Assembly: GCA_014381035.1 (NCBI GenBank)
Contig: JACMIS010000209.1
Location: 1 to 12,661 of the forward strand
Source: Armatimonadota bacterium
Lineage (GTDB): Bacteria; Armatimonadota; Armatimonadia; Armatimonadales; Armatimonadaceae
Length of the DNA stretch: 12,661 bases
Direction of reading: 5' to 3'
Part shown: in pieces, positions 7,097 to 12,661 of the stretch
Layout of the letters: each line of letters begins with the position of its first letter
Position numbering within the stretch: the first letter of the stretch is position 1
Notes under the pieces: model-generated
The model's input: only the letters and a program-made list of their open reading frames with translations
Databases searched by the model: none
What the model was told of the DNA's origin: nothing
Translations under genes and position numbers: made by a program

Positions 7097-8242
7097 ATGA
7101 ACACTGCTTACGATGTTGCCTCCAGCCCTGACTCCCCTGCCCCTGTGGGCTGGTGGGCGCGACAGAGCGGCAACAGTATCTCCACTGGTCGAGATATAAT
7201 CGCACTCTTCAAGCGTAGTCCTGAGTGGATCATTATTATATTTGCCTGGTTAGCAGCCGCGTTCATTCCTGCTTTCTGGTATATGGGTGAGGACCATTGG
7301 TGGAGCCAGCCCAGTTCGCCCCTCTTCTTCGAACCCTTCGTGCCACTTTTTTCAGCCGCTCTGCTTTGGCAAGACCGTAATCGGTTGCTGGAAGCGTGGC
7401 AGATGACCCCCCGGAACAAACGGCGCGGCTCTCCCTGGCTCCTGTATCTCGGATGTTTGCTCGTAATGGTGTCTCACCTCATTCATGTGCTGACCGTTGC
7501 GGCGATTGGTCTGGTTGTCGTTGCCGCCGGTGTCATCTACCTCGCTTATGGACCATTTGTCCTCAAGCAGTCTGGGCGTGCTCTGGCGTTCGCGCTTTTA
7601 TTTGCTCCTCCACCGGTGAAACCGGTCAGCATGATTGCGCATTGGTTCAGCAATTCTGCCTGGACGAAGATCACTGCCGCGTTGCAGCGTTTGGGACAGG
7701 ACGCTTCCTGTACAACAGGTGCCGACTCCACGACCCTGGTCATTCAGGGGCATGTCATCGCCGCACCGAACAGCCAATTGACAGCAATTGTCATCACTGG
7801 CTTCCTGCTATTATTTAGCGGAGTGTGGCGGCGCGACCGCATCGGTACCGTGTTGCTCACCATGGCATTTGGCAGCCTTTTAGCCGGATTCCTGTCTATG
7901 ATCATCCCGTTTGCCGCGTTGCTATTGCCTCCCTCAGGGCTGAGTGATGTACTGGTTCAGGTTCACCCTCTGGTCCTCGTTGCCATCTCGGTATTTCTCG
8001 GGATATTGGTCCGAAACCGTTTGGCACGCTGGCTACAAACCCTGTCCGAACGCTCGCGCATTATCGGGAAAATGTACTCCGGCGTTCAAAAATTTACAGA
8101 TCGCGCCACCGCCGGGGTTGTCACACGTGCCGGGAGTGGACGATCCGGACAGCGGGTTACCAAAGGCACTGAGGCGATGATGGATAAGTTTTTTGCCGCG
8201 ATCAGCAAGCCATTCAAGCGCAAGCGGCGCAACCGGTGGTAG
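7097..8242 (+). CDS. exosortase-like membrane protein lacking catalytic Cys and Arg
   Basis: This 381-residue polytopic protein is homologous to the exosortase at 4656. Anchors are FEPFVPLFSAALLWQDRN (78-95) against FQPLVPLGVAYLIWAERD, and RRGSPWLLYLGC (109-120) against RRGTPIVAYIGC. In the active-site region, APNSQLTAI aligns with GPCSGVGIL, so the nucleophile is Asn225 instead of Cys. SMIIPF (267-272) replaces NTIRIV, so the Arg position is Ile. A His is kept at residue 290. A stray Cys205 lies about 20 residues too early to be the nucleophile. A 70-residue extension after the last helix is strongly basic and ends KPFKRKRRNRW. The frame is intact, which argues for a retained non-catalytic role such as scaffold or regulator. 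It follows the lipoprotein by 25 bases. No Shine-Dalgarno sequence is visible before the ATG. Confidence 0.8.
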   Translation: MNTAYDVASSPDSPAPVGWWARQSGNSISTGRDIIALFKRSPEWIIIIFAWLAAAFIPAFWYMGEDHWWSQPSSPLFFEPFVPLFSAALLWQDRNRLLEAWQMTPRNKRRGSPWLLYLGCLLVMVSHLIHVLTVAAIGLVVVAAGVIYLAYGPFVLKQSGRALAFALLFAPPPVKPVSMIAHWFSNSAWTKITAALQRLGQDASCTTGADSTTLVIQGHVIAAPNSQLTAIVITGFLLLFSGVWRRDRIGTVLLTMAFGSLLAGFLSMIIPFAALLLPPSGLSDVLVQVHPLVLVAISVFLGILVRNRLARWLQTLSERSRIIGKMYSGVQKFTDRATAGVVTRAGSGRSGQRVTKGTEAMMDKFFAAISKPFKRKRRNRW

Positions 8243-8260
8243 TGCAAAGGAATAGAACCC

Positions 8261-9019
8261 ATGTTTGAAGGCGAAGCGATTACACCAATCATTAAGGCGA
8301 GTTTTCTCATCTCGTCACTCGCGCTTATCCTGTCGATAGTCGGATTGTTCGTCAGCAAACGTCGGTATGCTCTGGCACTGCAAGTCGCTTTGCCGCTCGC
8401 GGTGATCGCGCTTGCGGGAACGTTCTCGACGTATCGCTTTCGACACGCTGGTTTGTGGCTCCCCCCCCTCCCTGACAATGTGGGCAACTGGAAAGCGGTG
8501 GACACCCCGGTTTCCAAGGACACCCTTGCGCTACTGGGCTTTCCGATGGCGCGCGGGCACGAGTATCAGAATCCGTTTGGCGAGGTCGTTTACTCGTCCG
8601 CTGTTTGCGCCGGACCGTTTGAAAACTATCATGACCCCACGGTTTGTGTCGCTGGGAACGGATTCGATCTAACGGCGAAAAAAACGATCCCGATGGGCGT
8701 TGGAGACTGGAAGGTTCGTGCCATGATCTTTAAAAAGTCGGGACCGAACGGCGACCTGCGGATCATGATGTACTATTGGACACAGACGCGACGCGGGAAC
8801 ACCGCAACCGAGGCACGAATGGGAAACTTCCGGGATATGGGAGCACGTTTGCAGACTGGTTACAGTTCGGTAGTCAAAGGCGACCAGAACGTTATCATGC
8901 GCATATACACCGTGATTCCGCCGGATGATATTGACGGCGAACAGTCGCAACGCAATCTGAATGAAGTTTGCACCGCCACCTACAAACTATTGGTCGAAGA
9001 TGGAGCGAAGAAAAACTGA
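8261..9019 (+). CDS. EpsI-like exosortase-associated protein (DUF3485), copy 2
   Basis: This 252-residue homologue of the protein at 5643 has two predicted N-terminal membrane helices (about 12-31 and 38-56), where copy 1 has one. The periplasmic domain keeps WLPPLPDNVGNWKAVDTP, HEYQNPFG and the DUF3485 hallmark YHDPTVCVAGNGF (His124, Pro126, Cys129). Unlike its exosortase neighbour it therefore keeps its own signature residues. The downstream block YYWTQTRRGN...GYSSVVKGDQNVIMRIYTVIP matches copy 1's FWVQYEDGTT...GWNTVMNGKQCVIVRAYTRIA. An AAAGGA ribosome-binding site lies about 8 bases before ATG, and the gene starts 18 bases after the exosortase-like gene. Its stop TGA shares an A with the next gene's ATG, a classic translational-coupling overlap. 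Confidence 0.85.
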   Translation: MFEGEAITPIIKASFLISSLALILSIVGLFVSKRRYALALQVALPLAVIALAGTFSTYRFRHAGLWLPPLPDNVGNWKAVDTPVSKDTLALLGFPMARGHEYQNPFGEVVYSSAVCAGPFENYHDPTVCVAGNGFDLTAKKTIPMGVGDWKVRAMIFKKSGPNGDLRIMMYYWTQTRRGNTATEARMGNFRDMGARLQTGYSSVVKGDQNVIMRIYTVIPPDDIDGEQSQRNLNEVCTATYKLLVEDGAKKN

Positions 9020-9729
9020 TGCGACAGATTCGATTGATCTTGCTTTCTGCCCTCGTGCCGTTCTCCTTTCTGCTGACCGGTTGTGGCTCGGACGGGCCGG
9101 ACGGTGGTCCCGACATCAAACTTTTTCGCACTCCCAACAAGCAGGCAGATAGCCAACCCGTGGTGAAAGAAAATGTGCCACTCCTGTTCCCGACCGGTAA
9201 AGAACGGTTGTGGAAACTTTCCGTGACGGCGATGAATAAAAAAAGCACGGAAACCGTCCGTGTAGACGCGCCGCGGACTATCGGAGGAATCACGAACGCG
9301 ACGACCTTGACGATGTACCAGGACGGCAAACCGTATCGCAGCGAAATGTTTCAGATCAAAAAAGACGCGCTGTATCTGATTGCGGCGGGCGGAACCGACA
9401 AAATGGTCATGTCCCCCCCGATGACGATTTTGCGTGCCCGATCTCCGCAGGGTGTCGATTACAAATGGGAAGGCAATATCACCTTCAAGGGTTCCAAGGC
9501 ACCCGCGCAAGCCTATAGCCGCGTTCACTCCTCCGAGGAGATCACCACTCCCGCCGGGAAGTTCAACGCATACCGAGTAGACACATCGCTGACAACGATC
9601 ATCGAAGGTCGCCCGGTAACGTTCCCGGCGTCGCGGTGGTTTGTGCCGGGTGTCGGCATTGTCAAGCAGACGTTTCGGGTCGGGGATGCCGTGGTTGAGA
9701 AACAATTGGTGTCCTATACCAGCAGTTAA
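9019..9729 (+). CDS. cassette lipoprotein, copy 2
   Basis: I start this gene at ATG 9019, which overlaps the EpsI stop (TGATG), instead of an in-frame ATG at 8968, because translation from 9019 opens directly with a lipoprotein signal: MRQIR, a hydrophobic core, then LTGC with Cys at residue 22. The protein has 236 residues. After a Gly/Asp-rich linker the mature domain parallels copy 1: DGKPYRSEMFQ, MVMSPPMTILRARSPQGVDYKWEGNITF, EITTPAGKFNAYRVDT and ASRWFVPGVGIVKQ. The shared architecture and position define a third member of the cassette. No enzymatic motif is visible; the beta-rich, WFVPGxG-ending domain may bind a partner or glycan, but this is speculation. It is the last gene of the six-gene run, and no clear intrinsic terminator follows. 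Confidence 0.82.
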   Translation: MRQIRLILLSALVPFSFLLTGCGSDGPDGGPDIKLFRTPNKQADSQPVVKENVPLLFPTGKERLWKLSVTAMNKKSTETVRVDAPRTIGGITNATTLTMYQDGKPYRSEMFQIKKDALYLIAAGGTDKMVMSPPMTILRARSPQGVDYKWEGNITFKGSKAPAQAYSRVHSSEEITTPAGKFNAYRVDTSLTTIIEGRPVTFPASRWFVPGVGIVKQTFRVGDAVVEKQLVSYTSS

Positions 9730-9753
9730 CCGCCAGAATGAAAAAGGGCTACG

Positions 9754-9910
9754 CAGCGGATCGTGTCGGGTGATGATGCCGACCAACCCTTCCTTCTCCA
9801 CGAGCGGACAGGTTGATTCTTTCGCGCACCATGATGCCGCCGACCTGCGCGATTGGCGTTTCCTGCCAGACGGTGATTACCCGGCGCGTCATCACTTCTT
9901 CGATAAACGG
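9754..9910 (-). pseudogene. frameshifted CBS-domain gene remnant
   Basis: Reading the - strand from 9904, one frame gives IEEVMTRRVITVWQETPIAQ followed by VGGIMVRERIN, a textbook first half of a CBS domain. At about 9811 the frame breaks, and a second frame continues CPLVEKEGLVGIITRHDPLR, the matching second half (VVD-x-x-G-x-LVGIIT-R-x-D-x-L-R). Restoring 2 bases at the break would give RIN-x-CPLV, the expected spacing. A TAA lies in frame just upstream (9911-9913). A neighbouring frame (9914-9938) contains MLEAITV, which could join with one more indel. CBS domains bind adenosine nucleotides and regulate enzymes or channels. Here only one damaged domain remains, so the gene is probably dead, unless the indels are sequence errors. 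Confidence 0.65.
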
Positions 9911-10024
9911 TTATCGCCTCAAGCATCGTCACCTGCACGGCAGTCGTCCCATCTTTTACAGAATGCCGTACTCCACGCCGTATAGCAGGAAAACGGTCCC
10001 CCGTTGTCTAAATCGAGAGCGTCT

Positions 10025-11086
10025 ATGAATCTGTCAAGTAATCCATCGGAAGTATCGGGAGCGGTCAATGTGTTGCGTCCTAAAATCGCCCGCCCGCGTT
10101 TAGCTCTTGTCGGCTGTGGTCAGGTCGGGGAGTTACATCGCGAAAGACTCGACAGTGAAATAGTAGATATTGTCGCGATCTGCGATCCCGATGCCCAAGC
10201 GTTGTCGCGCATGGCATCGCGGATTTCGCCGCGACCACGCCTGTTTCGCTCTGAACAAGATCTTCTGACGGCGGGGATCGTGGACGGCGTCATCCTTTGC
10301 ACCCCGCATGGGCTACATGCCGCGCAAATCGAGGCATCCCTGTCGGCGGGAGTACATGTCCTTTGTGAGAAACCTTTCGTCACCGAAGCGTCGGACGCCA
10401 TCCGGCTGGTGGAACAAGCCCGCCTCGCAAATCTCGCCCTGTTTGTGGCGTATACGCGCCGCAGTCGTGGACATGCCCGCTTTCTTGCGCATGCGGTACC
10501 GGAGATCGGACCGCTTACCCACATCAACATCTTGCGAGCGCAACCCTGGCGAGACCGCTACCTCCGGACATGGCGGATGCACTCGGGGGCGGGGGGCGGT
10601 TTTTTGCTCGATAATGGTGTGTCGATGCTTGATCTTGTCCTCCGCCTCACCAACGATGCCCCGATTATTCAGGCGGACGCGGATCTCGTGCGTGCCGTGG
10701 AAGCGAGTAGCGATGTCGATGTGGACATCCGTGCATTCGTGAGCCTGTCACTCTCGGGGGGGATTCGCGCCGAAATGACCCTTCTCGGTGATGCGACAGA
10801 GGAGATCGAGGAGATACGCCTCTTTGGTGAGAATGGCACTGCGGGCTGGCTCCAGCGCGAAAATTCCAGTGCCGAGTTGTATATCCGTCCGGCAAACGGA
10901 GAAAGCAGAATCCAGGACGCGGTAGCGTTCCGAGCACCACTTCCGGATGCCGCCTTCGTCGAAGCTTTACGTATCGGACGCTCGTTTGCCAACGAGCCGT
11001 CTGCGGAAGATTTTTATGATGCGGCAACCGCAATTCCGGTTATAGAACTCACGGAACGGTTATATCGGGTCGCCTCGTGGCGATAA
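10025..11086 (+). CDS. Gfo/Idh/MocA-family NAD(P)-dependent oxidoreductase
   Basis: This 353-residue protein has an N-terminal Rossmann domain with RLALVGCGQVGELHRERL (GxGxxG at 30-35), an acidic strand end ICDPD near 52-56, DGVILCTPHGLHA, and the family signature HVLCEKPFVT (Glu115, Lys116, Pro117). The C-terminal alpha/beta domain includes GGGFLLDNGVSMLDLVLRL. In many members this reads DxGxHxxD, with Asp and His taking part in sugar or inositol oxidation. Here Asp196 is kept but the His position is Ser200. Lys116, a catalytic residue in the family, is present. The substrate is probably a sugar or cyclitol and cannot be named. The start is ATG 10025 with a GAGAG 5 bases before it; a TTG at 10004 is a weaker choice. 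The gene stands alone, downstream of the CBS remnant. Confidence 0.88.
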   Translation: MNLSSNPSEVSGAVNVLRPKIARPRLALVGCGQVGELHRERLDSEIVDIVAICDPDAQALSRMASRISPRPRLFRSEQDLLTAGIVDGVILCTPHGLHAAQIEASLSAGVHVLCEKPFVTEASDAIRLVEQARLANLALFVAYTRRSRGHARFLAHAVPEIGPLTHINILRAQPWRDRYLRTWRMHSGAGGGFLLDNGVSMLDLVLRLTNDAPIIQADADLVRAVEASSDVDVDIRAFVSLSLSGGIRAEMTLLGDATEEIEEIRLFGENGTAGWLQRENSSAELYIRPANGESRIQDAVAFRAPLPDAAFVEALRIGRSFANEPSAEDFYDAATAIPVIELTERLYRVASWR

Positions 11087-11120
11087 ACCCCTCCTCTTTA
11101 TCGGCTACAATACCAGTTTT

Positions 11121-11160
11121 TTGACAAATTGACGGGTTCTCCTTCGAAACGTCGTATGAT
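11121..11160 (+). promoter_or_regulatory. possible promoter for the TPR/RsbW pair
   Basis: TTGACA at 11121-11126 is an exact -35 consensus and TTGACG follows at 11129. TATGAT at 11155-11160 is a 5/6 -10 match. The spacings (28 and 20 bp) are longer than the usual 17, so the pairing is doubtful. The palindrome TCGTACGA lies just downstream. Confidence 0.3.
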
Positions 11161-11237
11161 GACATTGTCGTACGATGGCATATTTGTGGAGCGGCACGGT
11201 AATTGCGTAGCAATACAACAAGGGGAGGCGGCGGGAC

Positions 11238-12050
11238 GTGATTCAGAACCGATCAAGGACATGGTTGCAGGACCTATTTTCGTTCTGGTGTGCGGCATTT
11301 ACCCGTACATCGCACCGCAAACGGGTGTTGTTGGCGGCGCATTGCGGCGATTACGGACCGTTATTACAAAATGCCGAGCTCGCCTTGAATCAAACTTTCT
11401 GGCACTACGGCGCAGATCACCCCGAAACCGCCCGCAAGATTGCCGCGCTTGCTGCCATACACGCGCTACGGGAGGAGATTTCTCAAGCCGACCCCCTGTA
11501 CCGTCGCGCTATCGCAATCCTTTCTCACTCGCACGATGCAACAGACCGCGCCGAGGCGTTGACACTTTTAGAGCAACTCGCCGATCTTTTAGCGCATAAT
11601 CATGACACGGAATCCGCACAAAAAATATATTTGGAACTGTTGTCGCGTTTTGGTGCCATACACGAGGGTCATCCGCACGAAGATATTGCACGCACGTTGG
11701 ATAACCTTGCTCTCGTTTTGAAATCGCAAGGACGAATCGCAGTCGCAAAGGAGAATCACCGGAATGCTTTGCTCATTTGGGAAGCAGTATGTGGTCCCGG
11801 CTCGCCGGAAGTGGCCCGGTGCCTAACCCATCTCGCCAGTTTATATCTTTCGGAGCAACTTTATGAAGAAGCAGAACCGTTGCTGTTGCGGGCGGTTGCC
11901 GCGTGGAAGTCGTCACCGAACCCCCACGACCTTTATGCGATAATCACGCTGTCGTGTTGCGGGGACCTGTATCGTAGCACCGGGCGTGGCGAGGAAGCAC
12001 GCGATGCAGAGGATGCGGCGAAGGCAGTTTTAGCGCGTTATGCCAAATAA
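11238..12050 (+). CDS. cytoplasmic TPR protein, kinesin-light-chain-like repeats
   Basis: This 270-residue protein starts at GTG 11238, with AGGGGAGG (11221-11228) as a strong ribosome-binding site 9 bases upstream. Residues 60-125 and 150-260 hold TPR units of the longer kinesin-light-chain type, recognisable by HPETARKIAALAAIHALREEISQADPLYRRAIAI, HPHEDIARTLDNLALVLKSQG, and SPEVARCLTHLASLYLSEQLYEEAEPLLLRAV. The GxxHPxxA...L..LA..Y...G...A..L...A pattern is diagnostic. There is no signal peptide; residues 11-22 are mildly hydrophobic (DLFSFWCAAF) but not a convincing helix anchor. It is not close to the secreted TPR proteins at the left end. Such proteins scaffold signalling complexes. The next gene, an RsbW-like ATPase, can start inside its last codons, so the two probably act together. 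Confidence 0.85.
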   Translation: MIQNRSRTWLQDLFSFWCAAFTRTSHRKRVLLAAHCGDYGPLLQNAELALNQTFWHYGADHPETARKIAALAAIHALREEISQADPLYRRAIAILSHSHDATDRAEALTLLEQLADLLAHNHDTESAQKIYLELLSRFGAIHEGHPHEDIARTLDNLALVLKSQGRIAVAKENHRNALLIWEAVCGPGSPEVARCLTHLASLYLSEQLYEEAEPLLLRAVAAWKSSPNPHDLYAIITLSCCGDLYRSTGRGEEARDAEDAAKAVLARYAK

Positions 12051-12661
12051 ATCTGGCAAAAAATGGAATGGTAATTTTGATCGAAAAATGATGGAACCGT
12101 CAGCTCAAACCAACCCGAATAAGTATTCTTTGGCGAAGGCTATGGCTGTAGACAAAGTTTCGGATTACAGTTCTCTACTCTCAAGCGATAGTTTTCGATA
12201 CTTGATCGAGCAGCTGCCTACTTCGAGTGAGGCACTTTCCCGCGTGCGCAAAATATTGCACCATGTGACGGGTAACAAGCTCAGCGTCTGCGAATCGGAA
12301 GACCAACTCCCCCTCCCGTTTCCCGTCTGTGAAGAAGTACGAATCACATCCCCGATAGATCTAAGACGAGTCCGTCGCGCCGTACAGACCGTCACCGACC
12401 GCTTGCACTTCTCCGAGGAGCGGGCTTACGATCTCATTGCTGCCGTCAGTGAGGGAGCCATGAATGCGATTGTTCATGCCTCTGCAGGGTCGGCTACGAT
12501 TTGTGTTCACCCGGACGGCGACGAAATCCAGGTATGGATTCGCGATAACGGAAATGGTATCGCGGTCACTCACCTACATCGCGCCACGCTGGAGTGTGGA
12601 TTCACCACGTCAGATTCTTTAGGATGCGGCTTCTTTATTATTCTCAACACAATAGACTCGC
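12040..12661 (+). CDS. RsbW/SpoIIAB-like GHKL ATPase (anti-sigma kinase type), 3' end outside window
   Basis: The open frame runs off the right edge; 207 residues are visible. From about residue 118 a GHKL ATPase domain is clear. Its N box is SEGAMNAIVHA (Glu138, Asn142, His146), its G1 box is IRDNGNGI (Asp169, Gly171, Gly173), and its G2-like segment is SLGCGFFII (Gly195, Gly197). This compact layout with N-box E..xN.xxHA matches the RsbW/SpoIIAB serine kinases that bind sigma factors and are released by STAS antagonists, more than sensor histidine kinases, because no H-box dimerisation helix precedes it. About 100 residues of unassigned sequence lie upstream, longer than in typical RsbW. 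The start is uncertain: ATG 12040 overlaps the TPR stop by 11 bases and has AAGGCAG 12 bases away, while ATG 12088 or 12091 lack any ribosome-binding site. It is probably co-transcribed with the TPR gene. Confidence 0.82.
   Translation, partial: MPNKSGKKWNGNFDRKMMEPSAQTNPNKYSLAKAMAVDKVSDYSSLLSSDSFRYLIEQLPTSSEALSRVRKILHHVTGNKLSVCESEDQLPLPFPVCEEVRITSPIDLRRVRRAVQTVTDRLHFSEERAYDLIAAVSEGAMNAIVHASAGSATICVHPDGDEIQVWIRDNGNGIAVTHLHRATLECGFTTSDSLGCGFFIILNTIDS

Noticed and set aside
8980..9801. 273-residue open frame on the - strand over the second lipoprotein gene
   Set aside because: Only its first roughly 20 residues are meaningful (the second half of the CBS remnant); the rest is antisense to the lipoprotein.
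731..9816. 12-base identity GGACAGGTTGAT at 731 and 9805
   Set aside because: A 12-base match is expected by chance a few times in a window this long, and the contexts are unrelated (hairpin arm and CBS remnant).
11129..11599. 156-residue + strand open frame overlapping the start of the TPR gene
   Set aside because: It overlaps the TPR gene in another frame for most of its length, lacks a ribosome-binding site and shows no motif.

Overview
The window looks like chromosomal DNA from a Gram-negative-type bacterium of moderate GC content. The support is two lipobox lipoproteins, a signal-peptide TPR protein, an exosortase/EpsI locus and an RsbW-like ATPase. Exosortase/EpsI genes beside large secreted TPR proteins occur in environmental phyla such as Armatimonadota, Verrucomicrobiota and Planctomycetota. 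I cannot name the phylum from sequence alone, and no rRNA or tRNA gene was seen.

Layout, left to right. (1) Positions 1-3410 hold two adjacent paralogous tetratricopeptide-repeat proteins on the + strand. The first is only a C-terminal fragment. The second is complete and begins with a signal peptide. Between them lie a terminator-like hairpin and a promoter region in which an exact TATAAT sits inside a perfect 8-bp inverted repeat. (2) A 17-bp perfect hairpin with A and T tracts (3423-3468) separates this block from a convergent - strand gene (3495-4286) for a single-pass membrane protein with a PepSY-like exterior. (3) Positions 4656-9729 hold a six-gene + strand run made of two copies of one three-gene cassette: exosortase-type membrane protein, EpsI-like (DUF3485) protein, lipoprotein. 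The first exosortase has the Cys/Arg/His triad. In the second the Cys aligns with Asn and the Arg with Ile, so it is predicted to lack protease activity although its reading frame is intact. (4) Positions 9754-9910 hold the - strand remnant of a CBS-domain gene broken by a frameshift. (5) Positions 10025-11086 encode a Gfo/Idh/MocA-type oxidoreductase in which the usual DxxxH motif reads DxxxS. (6) Positions 11238-12661 hold a cytoplasmic TPR protein, overlapped by an RsbW/SpoIIAB-like GHKL ATPase that runs off the right edge.

How the genes may work together. The cassette operon probably forms an envelope sorting or processing assembly: exosortase in the inner membrane, EpsI-like partner facing the periplasm, lipoprotein on a membrane surface. 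Its duplication, with loss of catalytic residues in one exosortase and retention of all three genes, is the most unusual feature here. No PEP-CTERM-like substrate is encoded in the window, so substrates would lie elsewhere. The right-hand TPR/RsbW pair looks like the start of a signalling operon unrelated to the cassettes.
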